Shown here piece by piece: positions 17,147-25,138 of a DNA stretch of 64,000 nucleotides. Position numbers and translations under genes: made by a program. The notes beneath the pieces were generated by a model that worked only from the letters and a program-made list of their open reading frames with translations, made no database searches and was not told the origin of the DNA. Where the stretch lies: NCBI GenBank assembly GCA_014656495.1, contig BNCN01000016.1, positions 62,001 to 126,000 on the forward strand. The letters are read 5' to 3'. The DNA is from Comamonas sp. KCTC 72670. GTDB taxonomy: Bacteria; Myxococcota; Myxococcia; Myxococcales; Myxococcaceae. The stretch's first letter is position 1; the number at the start of each line of letters is the position of its first letter.

Positions 17147-17674
17147 TCGCACGAGGAGACACTGCCTGCGTGGCCGGTCGAGGAAGAAGCGTCTAGCCGC
17201 CCCTGCCGGATGCGTCACGCAACCTGGGGTCACCCCTCGCGCCAGTCCTGTGCCAGCCGGAGGCCCGTGGCTTCGAAGCAGAGCACCCTGAGGTCCATGG
17301 CCACCGGGACCAGCGATGTCGATGACGGACTGGCGGAGGTTGCCTCGCAGGGAGTCTCCCTGGAGACGACTTCGGCGGCCGATGCGGCTTGCACTCACCC
17401 GATTTGAAGAGCCCTCCACGAGGAGTCATGTCCCTCCAGGGGCCAGTGCAACTCTGGTGACCGACGCCCATGGACAATCCTCTCGTCTGCTATTGCCCGA
17501 AATGGCAATTGGATTGCCGCTCAGGGGCGTAAACACGCCCCCGGAGGAGGGAGCGCTGCCGAGGCGCCCCTCCCGCTACCCCAACGCCTCGCGGAGGGAC
17601 GAAGCGATCTGCGGTCTCCGCTGGGCCCCCGACTGCGCGGACGTGGCATGCCCGAGGGACGCTGACTCGGGCGA
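17147..17674. other. 528-bp intergenic region with three tandem hairpins
   Basis: No convincing gene: overlapping frames on both strands lack good starts and family-like sequence. A degraded gene cannot be excluded. The centre holds three adjacent stem-loops: ATTGCC/GGCAAT (17492-17509), GGGGCGT/ACGCCCC (17524-17541) and a 10-bp stem with a one-base bulge (17546-17573). They lie between convergent lipoprotein genes. Confidence 0.55.
17524..17573. terminator. Double hairpin between convergent lipoprotein genes
   Basis: GGGGCGT (17524-17530) AAAC ACGCCCC (17535-17541) is a perfect 7-bp stem; GGAGGG with bulged A and GCGC (17546-17556) pairs with GCGC and CCCTCC (17564-17573). They sit about 100 bases after the minus-strand lipoprotein stop. 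Either or both could terminate transcription; no U-tract. Confidence 0.45.
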
Positions 17675-18595
17675 CTACTTGGGAACCACCGTGCCGGCGA
17701 ATGTGCCACTCAGATCTCCGAATGCGTGGAGGCTGAAGATCATGGTGGACTGGAATTCGAAGGCGGTCGCCGCTGGGTATCCCCCTCCGTCCACGGAGCC
17801 CCTGAACGGCTGGCTCTCATACGAGGTGAAATCAAGCGGAGTGCCGCTACCCACGCCTTCGATCGCGAAATTGCTGAGCACCTGATAGCCGTCCGACAAG
17901 CTGCTCACGTTAAAGGCGGTCGTCTGGCCCTTGAAGAAGGGCGACACATGTTTCTCCAGCAGGGCCCCGTCCCGTCCGCCGAACTGAACGAAGATGGGGC
18001 CGGTCTCCACGGAGATCGCCTTCGCGCCACCGCCCAACTTGACCACGCGAGATGTCTCGAAGCTGATGACGAAGGGCACGCTCTTGCCTACGAGCGACGC
18101 GAACTCGGAGTCCGTGGGGCCTTCGTGCTGGGTGAACGTCAAGGTTCCTGAAATGGAGCCGCCGTTGTCCACCGAGACACCCACGTCCACACTGCCGCTG
18201 CCCGCGCGCTTGAAGAGGTAGCGTACCTCGGTCATCGTTCCCTTGCTCACCGAAAAAGCCAGCACGGGGGGCGACAGCAATTCGGCCATCAGGGGCGTGC
18301 TGGGTGCCGATACGTGCTCCAGGTGCCAACTCCCAGCCAACTCGATCGTGTAATCGCCCTCGATGAGAGGCACCGTCAGCGTGTCGGCCGACGTGTCCGA
18401 GATGGACACCGTCTGAGCACCCGTAATGTTGAACGCGGCCCCCACCAGTTTGACCTCTCCCTCGGGACTCGGCGCGGTCAGCGGCAACCGCAGCGTTCCC
18501 TGGGTGGATTCAAGCGGCTGAGCCGTCTCAACCAGGTTACCGCAGGCCACGACCATCAGCGCGAGGACACACGTGCCCCATTTGCTCAGCTTCAT
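17675..18595 (-). CDS. Lipoprotein, beta-rich, unknown function
   Basis: A 306-residue predicted lipoprotein with lipobox VACGN (Cys20). The mature chain is beta-rich with repeated Thr/Ser/Gly patterns (GTLRLPLTAPS, AAFNITGAQTVSISDTS, GSISGTLTFTQHEG). A pattern of IEGDYTIELAG and VRYLFKRAG suggests immunoglobulin- or carboxypeptidase-regulatory-like beta sandwich modules, though I cannot name one. GGGAGGGG lies 9 bases before the ATG at 18595. It is a single-gene unit; an envelope structural or adhesive role is plausible but unproven. Confidence 0.7.
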   Translation of the reverse strand: MKLSKWGTCVLALMVVACGNLVETAQPLESTQGTLRLPLTAPSPEGEVKLVGAAFNITGAQTVSISDTSADTLTVPLIEGDYTIELAGSWHLEHVSAPSTPLMAELLSPPVLAFSVSKGTMTEVRYLFKRAGSGSVDVGVSVDNGGSISGTLTFTQHEGPTDSEFASLVGKSVPFVISFETSRVVKLGGGAKAISVETGPIFVQFGGRDGALLEKHVSPFFKGQTTAFNVSSLSDGYQVLSNFAIEGVGSGTPLDFTSYESQPFRGSVDGGGYPAATAFEFQSTMIFSLHAFGDLSGTFAGTVVPK

Positions 18596-18984
18596 TCTGT
18601 GACGCCCCTCCCGTGAAAAAGAAAGCAGGGGTAGGAACGAGTTCGGGGTTCGTCAAGTGCTGGGGCCCTCGACCCATTTGCAGCTCAGATGCGTCCGCCG
18701 GCGGTCGCAGGCTGAACGGGCATGAACCGATTGGAACTGAGTAAGGAGCGGAGGCGCGAACTGGAGGCATGCCTCCCAACAGCGTCAGACACAAGACACT
18801 GCTCGCCACGTCGCACAAAACCCAGACAACAAGTGCGTGCCGCACTTCAATCTGCGCTCACCCACACATGCCATGAACACCCTCCAGCCGTAGCCGAACG
18901 ACAACACACAGCGCCCTCATGTGAATGGCTTGTCTTCTCCATGTATTATCGGTGAGCAGCACTTCACCAGGAAAAGGGGAACAC
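18596..18984. other. Intergenic region, no gene seen
   Basis: 389 bp between divergent lipoprotein genes. A TATTAT at 18944-18949, 36 bases before the next ATG, is the best -10 candidate for the plus-strand gene; no matching -35 is evident. No gene or strong repeat was seen. Confidence 0.5.
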
Positions 18985-19257
18985 ATGCGCGCAGGAATCA
19001 TGGCGGGTCTGCTGGCAGTGGGCTTGATGACGGGCTGTGGCGGCGTCGAAGAGGAGGCCACCACCAGCGAGACGGAGGCGCAGGCCGTCCCGTGTCGTGA
19101 CTTCACCGGCCGCGACTACGTCATCACATACTACGCGGAGGCCGCGAAGCTCACCAAGGTCGGAGAGTTCCAATGCGGATGCAGCGATCCGGAAGCGGTC
19201 CTCACCGGCACCCGGACCCTCCACTACGAGAAGGTCTACGGCTGCTTCGCGAGGTAG
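18985..19257 (+). CDS. Small cysteine-containing lipoprotein (DUF6289-like)
   Basis: A 90-residue predicted lipoprotein with lipobox MTGC (Cys18). The mature part after an acidic linker reads CRDFTGRDYVITYYAEAAKL, then GEFQCGC and a final YEKVYGC. This short Tyr-rich strand plus paired cysteines recalls small secreted bacterial proteins of the DUF6289 type and the protein encoded at 13049-13378. A purine-rich AGGAAAAGGGGA precedes the ATG. Function unknown; probably disulfide-bonded at the envelope. Confidence 0.7.
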   Translation: MRAGIMAGLLAVGLMTGCGGVEEEATTSETEAQAVPCRDFTGRDYVITYYAEAAKLTKVGEFQCGCSDPEAVLTGTRTLHYEKVYGCFAR

Positions 19258-19290
19258 TCACCCCGCCCCCCACTTGATGCGGCGGTACGG

Positions 19291-19323
19291 CGCGCGAGCG
19301 ATGAGGACTCCATCGCTCGCGCG
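19291..19323. terminator. 13-bp perfect bidirectional hairpin
   Basis: CGCGCGAGCGATG (19291-19303), loop AGGACTC, CATCGCTCGCGCG (19311-19323). It lies in the 79-bp gap between convergent genes and is the strongest hairpin in the first 20 kb. No U-tract on either side. Confidence 0.7.
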
Positions 19324-19336
19324 TCCGCGGACCGAC

Positions 19337-19630
19337 TCAGTGAGAGCGGTAGCAGAACTGCCCCGGGTCGCCCTGGCTGCAGTCCTGGGGGCACGAACGC
19401 ATCGTCTCGCCAGGGCAGCACTGTCCGTTCCCGCAGAACTCCCCCTGCGGACAATCCGCGGGACACGTCCTGCGCTCGCCCAGCTCACAGACGCCGTCGC
19501 CACAGACGGCCAGGGCCGCTTCCGACGTGGTGAGTGACGCCTCCGCGCCGTCGGCTTCGACGACGCCAGCGCCACAGCCCACGACAATCCCCACGGCCAG
19601 GGCCAACACAGCACTCCACGCTGCCTTCAT
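19337..19630 (-). CDS. Small lipoprotein with CGDGxCE-type cysteine repeats
   Basis: A 97-residue predicted lipoprotein: signal peptide with lipobox VVGC (Cys19), an acidic linker, and a C-terminal cysteine-rich module with two repeats, VCGDGVCELGERRTCPADCP and FCGNGQCCPGETMRSCPQDC. This repeat (C-G-D-G-x-C-E ... C-P-x-D-C) is frequent in myxobacterial surface proteins and is held by disulfides, sometimes with bound calcium. AAGGAG lies 7 bases before the ATG at 19630. Likely a small surface-exposed structural or adhesion component; exact role unknown. Confidence 0.75.
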   Translation of the reverse strand: MKAAWSAVLALAVGIVVGCGAGVVEADGAEASLTTSEAALAVCGDGVCELGERRTCPADCPQGEFCGNGQCCPGETMRSCPQDCSQGDPGQFCYRSH

Positions 19631-19811
19631 CGGGACGCTCCTTGCTCGAGTTGCGCGGTGAAAGGGTTGCGCCCGGATGCTCGCACGGCGGGCGTGGCGC
19701 AAAAGATGCGCTGCGTCCAAGCCGTGCATCGCCGCTCGAATCCGTGTATCTACGGGGCCCGACTTTGCCAACTTCCCGACGTTTACCGGACCTCGCTCGG
19801 AGGAGACCGCC

Positions 19812-21401
19812 ATGCTGGACCGCCCGATGTACCTCAAGCCGAACGTCGCCATCGAGCCCCTGTACAACCAGTGGTACGCGTGGTGGTACCTGCTGTCCCC
19901 GGCGACGGCCCCCCTCTTCGTGACGAACCTGCACCAGAAGCTGATGCAGTCCTTCGTGGCGAACCCGGACGTGCACGTGGCGGCCCTCAAGAACCCCATG
20001 CTGATGGGCGGCCCGTTCATCAACCATCCGGCGGCGAAGGCCCCTCGCGTGAAGGAGCTCCTGGAGCGGACGCAGAAGGAGCAGGCCAACATGCTCGCGT
20101 ACACCAAGGCGGTGGCCGAGCTCGAGCAGCTCATGGCCCCCAACAACGGCGGCTCCCTGGAGAGCCTCTACGCCAAGGTGCCGGACCTCCTCCGCGGCTA
20201 CGTCGAGCTGACGTACGACTTGAGCAACCGCGCCAGCGCACGTTTCATCGAGCCGCTCCTGTACCGCAGCCCCTTCAACAAGGAGTCGTCGCAGAGCGTG
20301 ACGCTGATGCAGGTGGACGGCGACTGGCGCCCCTACATCTTCAGCACGCCCCGGCTGGAGGAGGACACGCCGCTGTGGCTGAAGGTCCCCTACAAGCACG
20401 AAGGCCTGGACGCCCTCTTCCGCATGCGCCACACGGCCGGCTCGCCCGGGCAGGTCGCGGAGATGCTCGGCGTGCCCGCCTCCGCCGCCGAGGCCTTCGC
20501 CGCCCTGTTCACCGACGCCGAGCCCCGCCGCGCCGAGCGCTACACCGGTGAGGGCGTGCGCGTGCGCTACTTCGGCCACGCCTGCGTGCTGATGGAGACG
20601 AAGGACGTCAGCATCCTCACCGACCCTGTCATCAGCTACGAGTTCCCCACCGACATCCCCCGCTACACGCACTCCGACCTGCCCGAGCGCATCGACTACG
20701 TGGTCCTCACCCACGGCCACGCCGACCACCTGATGATGGAGACGCTCATCCAGCTCCGGCACCGGGTGGGCTGCATCATCGTCCCGCGCAACAACGGCAA
20801 CTCGCTGGCGGACCCGTCGCTGCGGCTGATGCTCCACCACAACGGCTTCAAGAACGTGGTGGAGATCGACGACCTCCAGGAGATTGAGGTCCCCGGCGGC
20901 TCCATCACCGGCCTGCCCTTCCTCGGCGAGCACAGCGACCTGGCCATCCAGGCCAAGACGGCGCACCTGGTGCGGCTGGGCGGCAAGTCCATCCTGATGG
21001 CGGCGGACTCGAACGCCATCGAGCCGCGCATGTATCAGCACCTGCGCGACATCATCGGCAGCATCGACGTGCTCTTCATCGGCATGGAGTGCGAGGGCGG
21101 CCCGATGAGCTGGATGTACGGCCCGCTGCTCAGCAATCCCCTGCCCCGGAAGATGGACCAGGCCCGCCGGCTCAACGGCTCGGACAGCGCCCGCGCCATT
21201 GAAATCACCAACTACCTGTCGCCCAAGGAGGTCTACGTCTACGCCATGGGCCAGGAGCCCTGGCTGCGCCACGTGATGGTCCTCGTGTACGACGACAAGG
21301 CCCCGCAGATCGTCGAGTCAAACAAGTTCCTGGAGCACTGCCGCGCCAAGGGCATCCAGGCCGAGCGCCCCTACGTGAAGATGGAGCGCATCTTCACCTA
21401 G
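19812..21401 (+). CDS. CmlA-like diiron beta-hydroxylase (metallo-beta-lactamase fold)
   Basis: A 529-residue protein with an N-terminal domain of about 240 residues (YNQWYAWWYLLSP...) and a C-terminal metallo-beta-lactamase-fold domain. The metal motif is HGHADH at 301-306, with Glu373 in LGEHSDL and Asp399 in AADSN. The order and the sequence blocks GMEC, MYGPLL, KMDQARRLNGS and VYAMGQEPWL match my memory of CmlA, the diiron oxygenase that beta-hydroxylates a carrier-bound aminoacyl group in chloramphenicol biosynthesis, and its length is nearly the same. No NRPS lies in the window; a thioesterase and PPTase are nearby. AGGAG precedes the ATG at 19812. Confidence 0.85.
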   Translation: MLDRPMYLKPNVAIEPLYNQWYAWWYLLSPATAPLFVTNLHQKLMQSFVANPDVHVAALKNPMLMGGPFINHPAAKAPRVKELLERTQKEQANMLAYTKAVAELEQLMAPNNGGSLESLYAKVPDLLRGYVELTYDLSNRASARFIEPLLYRSPFNKESSQSVTLMQVDGDWRPYIFSTPRLEEDTPLWLKVPYKHEGLDALFRMRHTAGSPGQVAEMLGVPASAAEAFAALFTDAEPRRAERYTGEGVRVRYFGHACVLMETKDVSILTDPVISYEFPTDIPRYTHSDLPERIDYVVLTHGHADHLMMETLIQLRHRVGCIIVPRNNGNSLADPSLRLMLHHNGFKNVVEIDDLQEIEVPGGSITGLPFLGEHSDLAIQAKTAHLVRLGGKSILMAADSNAIEPRMYQHLRDIIGSIDVLFIGMECEGGPMSWMYGPLLSNPLPRKMDQARRLNGSDSARAIEITNYLSPKEVYVYAMGQEPWLRHVMVLVYDDKAPQIVESNKFLEHCRAKGIQAERPYVKMERIFT

Positions 21402-21413
21402 TCCCGCCAAGGC

Positions 21414-21442
21414 GTCCGCGGTGGCCTCACGCCGCCGCGGAC
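21414..21442. terminator. Hairpin between CmlA-like and APS kinase genes
   Basis: GTCCGCGG (21414-21421) pairs perfectly with CCGCGGAC (21435-21442), loop of 13 bases. It overlaps the end of the minus-strand APS kinase gene and follows the CmlA-like stop. Confidence 0.5.
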
Positions 21443-21984
21443 GGCCCCAGCAGGCCGCGCTGCCGCAAGGTCTCCAGCACGCGCCGCAGCCCGGCCTCCA
21501 CCGAGTCCACGTCCGAGCGCACCGTGACGTCGGGGGCCTCGGGCACCTCGTAGGGGTCCGAGACCCCCGTGAAGTGCGCCAGCTCCCCCGCCAGGGCCTT
21601 CTTGTAGAGCCCCTTCACGTCCCGGGCGATGAGCACCTCCAACGGCGCCTGGACGAAGACCTCCACGAAGGGGACGCCCGCCTCCGCCGCGAGTCCGCGG
21701 ACCTCCTCGCGGGAGCTCGCATACGGCGAGATGGCCGCCGCGATGACCCCCACGCCATGCTTCGCCAGCAGCCGGGCCACGTGCCCGATGCGACGCACAT
21801 TCTCTTCCCGGTCCTCCCGGGTGAAGCCCAGTCCGCGAGACAGCCAGGTGCGGACCTCGTCGCCATCCAGCACCTCCACGGGCCGCGATGGCGCCAGGTG
21901 CGCCCGCAGGGCGCGCGACAGCGTGCTCTTGCCCGCCCCGGACAAGCCCGTCAGCCAGAGAATGAAGCCCACCGAGCGCTGCAT
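21427..21984 (-). CDS. cysC: Adenylylsulfate (APS) kinase
   Basis: A 185-residue kinase that phosphorylates APS to PAPS, the sulfate donor for sulfotransferases and for sulfate reduction. The P-loop is GLSGAGKST near residue 13; DGDEVRTWLSRGLGFTREDR and ENVRRIGHVARLLA are the typical substrate-binding sequences; the VFVQAPLEVLIARDVKGLYK segment is family-typical. I chose the ATG at 21984 (MQRSVGFILW) because GGGGAG lies 5 bases upstream; a longer frame reaches 22023. No sulfurylase gene is adjacent, so it may supply PAPS for sulfation of metabolites. Convergent with the CmlA-like gene. Confidence 0.93.
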   Translation of the reverse strand: MQRSVGFILWLTGLSGAGKSTLSRALRAHLAPSRPVEVLDGDEVRTWLSRGLGFTREDREENVRRIGHVARLLAKHGVGVIAAAISPYASSREEVRGLAAEAGVPFVEVFVQAPLEVLIARDVKGLYKKALAGELAHFTGVSDPYEVPEAPDVTVRSDVDSVEAGLRRVLETLRQRGLLGPSAAA

Positions 21985-22112
21985 CGAAGCTCCCCCGACA
22001 CGGCGTGAAAACCCCTCTGCCACGCGCGTCCGACACGCGGAGACGCTAACACGGCGACTGGACTCGGGGACTTGACCCGTTTTCCATGCCCATGCGACAG
22101 AGGTTCCCAGTC

Positions 22113-22898
22113 ATGCACAGCGCGTCCCACTCGAGCCCTCAAGCCCCTGACCGTTGGTTCCCCACCCGGAAGCCGCTGACGGACCCGCGCGTTCGGCTGT
22201 TCTGCTTCCCCTTCGCCGGCGGTAGCGTCGCCATCTACAACTCGTGGGCCCAGGGCCTGCCCGCGGGCGTGGAGCTGTGCCCCGTGCAGCTCCCCGGCCG
22301 TGAGCGGCGGCTGTCCGAGAAGCCCATCGACAACCTGTCCACCCTCCTGGACGCGGTGCTGCCCGCGATGGCGCCGCTGCTGGACCGGCCCTTCGCCTTC
22401 TTCGGCTACAGCATGGGCGCCCGCATCTCCCTGGAGCTCGCGCGCCGGCTCCAGGCACGCAACGGCCCCCGCCCGCTGGGCCTGTTCCTCGGGGCCGCGG
22501 GGCCGCCGGCGGTGAACAACCGCGAGCCCATCCACCTGCTGCCCGAGGCCCAGTTCATCGAGGCCCTGCGCCGCTACGACGGGACGCCCGAGGAGATCTT
22601 CAAGCACCGCGAGCTGCTGGAGCTGGTGCTCCCCATGCTCCGCGCCGACTTCGCCATCGCCTTCACGGAGAACGGCACGCAGACGGCGAAGCTGTCCGTG
22701 CCCCTCTCCGTCATCGGCTCGCCCGAGGACAAACACGTCCCCACGGAGAACCTGGAGCGGTGGCGCGACGAGACGACGAGCGAGGACGTCCGCGTCCGCC
22801 TCTTCTCCGGCGGCCACTTCTTCATCAAGTCGCAGCGTGACGCCATCCTCGCGAACATCCGCGAGGACCTGGCGCGGTGGACGGGCACCGCGGCCTGA
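22113..22898 (+). CDS. Type II thioesterase
   Basis: A 261-residue alpha/beta-hydrolase. The sequence CFPFAGGSVAIYNSWAQGLP and LPGRERRL is the signature of stand-alone (type II) thioesterases that hydrolyse wrongly loaded acyl groups from PKS/NRPS carrier proteins. The nucleophile elbow is GYSMG, the acid is likely in SPEDKHV and the histidine is in SGGHFFIKS. GAGG lies about 9 bases before the ATG at 22113; an ATG at 22086 is possible. It converges with the PPTase gene, leaving only 9 bases between stops. Carrier-protein targets are not adjacent; the synthase at 48929-56937 is one candidate. Confidence 0.9.
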   Translation: MHSASHSSPQAPDRWFPTRKPLTDPRVRLFCFPFAGGSVAIYNSWAQGLPAGVELCPVQLPGRERRLSEKPIDNLSTLLDAVLPAMAPLLDRPFAFFGYSMGARISLELARRLQARNGPRPLGLFLGAAGPPAVNNREPIHLLPEAQFIEALRRYDGTPEEIFKHRELLELVLPMLRADFAIAFTENGTQTAKLSVPLSVIGSPEDKHVPTENLERWRDETTSEDVRVRLFSGGHFFIKSQRDAILANIREDLARWTGTAA

Positions 22899-22907
22899 GC
22901 CACCCCG

Positions 22908-23684
22908 CTACGCCGCCTGGAACCTGGGCGGCGTATCCCCGGCCAGCGGCACGGTGAACTGCCAGCGCACGGTCAGCGGCGTGCCCCGGGGGCGGTTCAC
23001 CGCCACCGCCGCCTGGTGCCGCTCGGAGGGGCGCAGCTGCACGAACTGCCACGCCTCGGGGACGTCCCGCATGCGCGGGTCGAACGAGATGCGCGGCGCC
23101 TGGCCCGGCTCCAGGTGGAAGGCGAACTGATCCAGCGGCAGGGACAGCCCCGCGCCTCGCGCCTTGATGTAGGACTCCTTCAGGGTCCAGTACTCGAAGA
23201 AGCGCTCGCGGTGCCGCTCTGGAGGTAGCGCCTTGAGCGCCGCCACTTCGGAGGCGGCGAAGTAGTGGTCGGCGATCTCCACCGTCTCGCCGGGCCGCTG
23301 CGCGTCCTCCACGTCCGCGCCCAGCTCCGAATCCCAGCCCACCGCCACCAGCGCCATGCCGTCCGTATGGGACAGGTTGAAGCGCAGCCGGGGGCCCCAC
23401 TCCCCCCGCACCACGGGCCGGCCGTATTCGTTGGTGTCGAAGGCCCAGGCCTCCGGCGCCACCGGCGCGTAGCGAGACAGGGACAGCCGCACCAGCGCGT
23501 GGCTCACCAGGTACTGGCGCTGGTGGCGCTCGAAGCGGAAGCGCTGCTGCTTGTCACGCTCCTTCGCATCCAGCAGCGCCCAGTAGGCGTCCAGGAGCGT
23601 CCGGTCGTTGATGCGCTCGGGCTCGACAATCCAGACATGGACCTCGTCCGGGCGCAGCGCCAGGGGCTCGAAGGCGGTCGACAT
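22908..23684 (-). CDS. Sfp-type 4'-phosphopantetheinyl transferase
   Basis: A 258-residue enzyme that transfers phosphopantetheine from CoA to the serine of acyl and peptidyl carrier proteins. The magnesium and CoA motif is GADVED and the second motif FFEYWTLKESYIKARG; FNLSHTDGMALVAV precedes them. These are diagnostic of the Sfp/MtaA group with broad substrate range. No clear Shine-Dalgarno precedes ATG 23684. It converges with the thioesterase gene and is divergent from the exopolysaccharide operon. It is the most obvious activator for the two ACP domains encoded at 55420-56937. Confidence 0.95.
   Translation of the reverse strand: MSTAFEPLALRPDEVHVWIVEPERINDRTLLDAYWALLDAKERDKQQRFRFERHQRQYLVSHALVRLSLSRYAPVAPEAWAFDTNEYGRPVVRGEWGPRLRFNLSHTDGMALVAVGWDSELGADVEDAQRPGETVEIADHYFAASEVAALKALPPERHRERFFEYWTLKESYIKARGAGLSLPLDQFAFHLEPGQAPRISFDPRMRDVPEAWQFVQLRPSERHQAAVAVNRPRGTPLTVRWQFTVPLAGDTPPRFQAA
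22909..22935. terminator. Hairpin at the thioesterase/PPTase convergence
   Basis: TACGCCGCC (22909-22917) pairs perfectly with GGCGGCGTA (22927-22935), loop TGGAACCTG. It covers the last codons of the PPTase gene. Confidence 0.5.
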
Positions 23685-23884
23685 GGCCGCTTTTTATCAC
23701 CGCGGCCTGCCCTCGCGGGGTTCGGTGTGGGGGTCGTGGCCACTGATGGCCAGTGAAGCTGACCCCCGAGGCAGTTGGCACACACCCTCGCCCCCTCCCA
23801 CCTTCTCGTCGCTCGGAGTGGAGGCGCGGAGGCAGGGGGGGCCGCGAAAAGAGCCGCTGGTGGCGTGATGGGGGACAGGGACGG

Positions 23885-25138
23885 ATGGAGCTCTTTCCAA
23901 TTCAGTTACTCTTCATGGTGGTTCTGATGAACCGCTATGTCCTCGGGCCGCTGCTACGGCGCCTGAAGGGGCGACAATTCGACCGCGTGGACGACACGTA
24001 TCTGCCGCGTGTCGCCATCGTCATTCCGCTCTTCAACGAAGGCGAGGGCATCTACCACGGCGTGCGCAGCCTGCTGGAGCAGGACTATCCCAGCCACCTG
24101 CTGCAGATCGTCGTGGTGGATGACTGCTCGAAGGATGACAGCTACGCCTGGGCCCTGAAGGCGGCGGAGGGAAATCCCAACGTCATCGTCATGCGCAACC
24201 CGGAGAACATGGGCAAGCGCAAGGGCATCAACCGCGCGGTGAAGGCCGCCACCGAGGCCGAAATCATCGTCTCGGTGGACTCGGACGTCATCGTGGACAA
24301 GGCGGCCGTGCGCCAGTTGGTGCGCCGCTTCGTCAGCCCCCGCATCGCCGCGGTGGGCGGCCGCACGTACGTGACGAACCGTCATCAGAACTGGATGACG
24401 CGGATGATTGAAATCAAGTTCCACTTCGCCCAGGAGTGGCTCAAGGACCTGGAGCGCAGCTTCCGCCAGGTGATGTGCCTGTCCGGCTGCCTCACCGCGT
24501 ACCGCCGCCACGTGCTGCTGGAGCTGGAGCCCATCCTGGAGGCCCGCGCCATCGCGGGCATTCCCATCAAGTACGGCGAGGACCGGTTCCTCACGCGGCA
24601 GATCGTCAAGCACGACTACGAGACGGTCTACACGCTGGACGCCTTCTGCTTCACCGCCGCGCCGTCGACGCTGGCCGGGTACTTCTCCCAGCAGCTGCGC
24701 TGGCGCCGCTCCAACCTGGTGGACCTGCTCGGCGGGCTGTCCCACGCGTGGCGGCTGCACCCGGTGGTGACGGTCCACTACGTGTCCCAGCTCGCGCTGC
24801 TGCTGTCGTACCCGCTGGTCATCGTGCACAACGTCCTCACCGGAGAGTTCTGGGACATCCTCGCCTTCCATTTCCTCGTCATCGGATTGCTGGGAGTCAT
24901 CTATCGAATCGAGACGCGGCACCTTCCGGCGGAGCGGCGCGTTCACGGCGCCAGCTTCCTGCCCATGGCCCTGCTGATGCCCGTGACGTACGCGCTCTTC
25001 ACGCCGCTCGCGCTGCTGACACTGGACTCGGGGAGCTGGGAGACGCGGGGCAGCGCCAACACCGCCCCCGCACCGTCCCCCGTGGACTCCGGGGGCCGCT
25101 TTCCTCCCACCCATGCTGGTGAGGGCTCTACGCCATGA
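23885..25138 (+). CDS. Membrane polysaccharide synthase, family 2 glycosyltransferase
   Basis: A 417-residue processive GT2-type enzyme. Residues: VVVDDCSKDDS and SVDSD (nucleotide and metal binding), GGRTYVTN, GEDR (catalytic base region) and QLRWRRS (the QxxRW motif of processive synthases such as NodC, hyaluronan synthase and Alg8). One hydrophobic segment at the N-terminus and three at the C-terminus place the active site at the inner membrane. A Pro/Ser-rich tail follows the last helix. AGGGA precedes the ATG at 23885. The stop overlaps the next ATG by 4 bases, so it is coupled to a membrane-fusion-like subunit; together they probably make and export a polysaccharide. Confidence 0.88.
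   Translation: MELFPIQLLFMVVLMNRYVLGPLLRRLKGRQFDRVDDTYLPRVAIVIPLFNEGEGIYHGVRSLLEQDYPSHLLQIVVVDDCSKDDSYAWALKAAEGNPNVIVMRNPENMGKRKGINRAVKAATEAEIIVSVDSDVIVDKAAVRQLVRRFVSPRIAAVGGRTYVTNRHQNWMTRMIEIKFHFAQEWLKDLERSFRQVMCLSGCLTAYRRHVLLELEPILEARAIAGIPIKYGEDRFLTRQIVKHDYETVYTLDAFCFTAAPSTLAGYFSQQLRWRRSNLVDLLGGLSHAWRLHPVVTVHYVSQLALLLSYPLVIVHNVLTGEFWDILAFHFLVIGLLGVIYRIETRHLPAERRVHGASFLPMALLMPVTYALFTPLALLTLDSGSWETRGSANTAPAPSPVDSGGRFPPTHAGEGSTP

Noticed and set aside
17316..17885. Plus-strand frame overlapping the lipoprotein at 17675-18595
   Set aside because: It has no recognisable motif or good start, and half is antisense to a lipoprotein with a clear signal peptide. A pseudogene in 17147-17674 cannot be excluded but is unsupported.
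22086..22112. Longer thioesterase start at 22086
   Set aside because: No ribosome site precedes it, whereas GAGG lies about 9 bases before ATG 22113.
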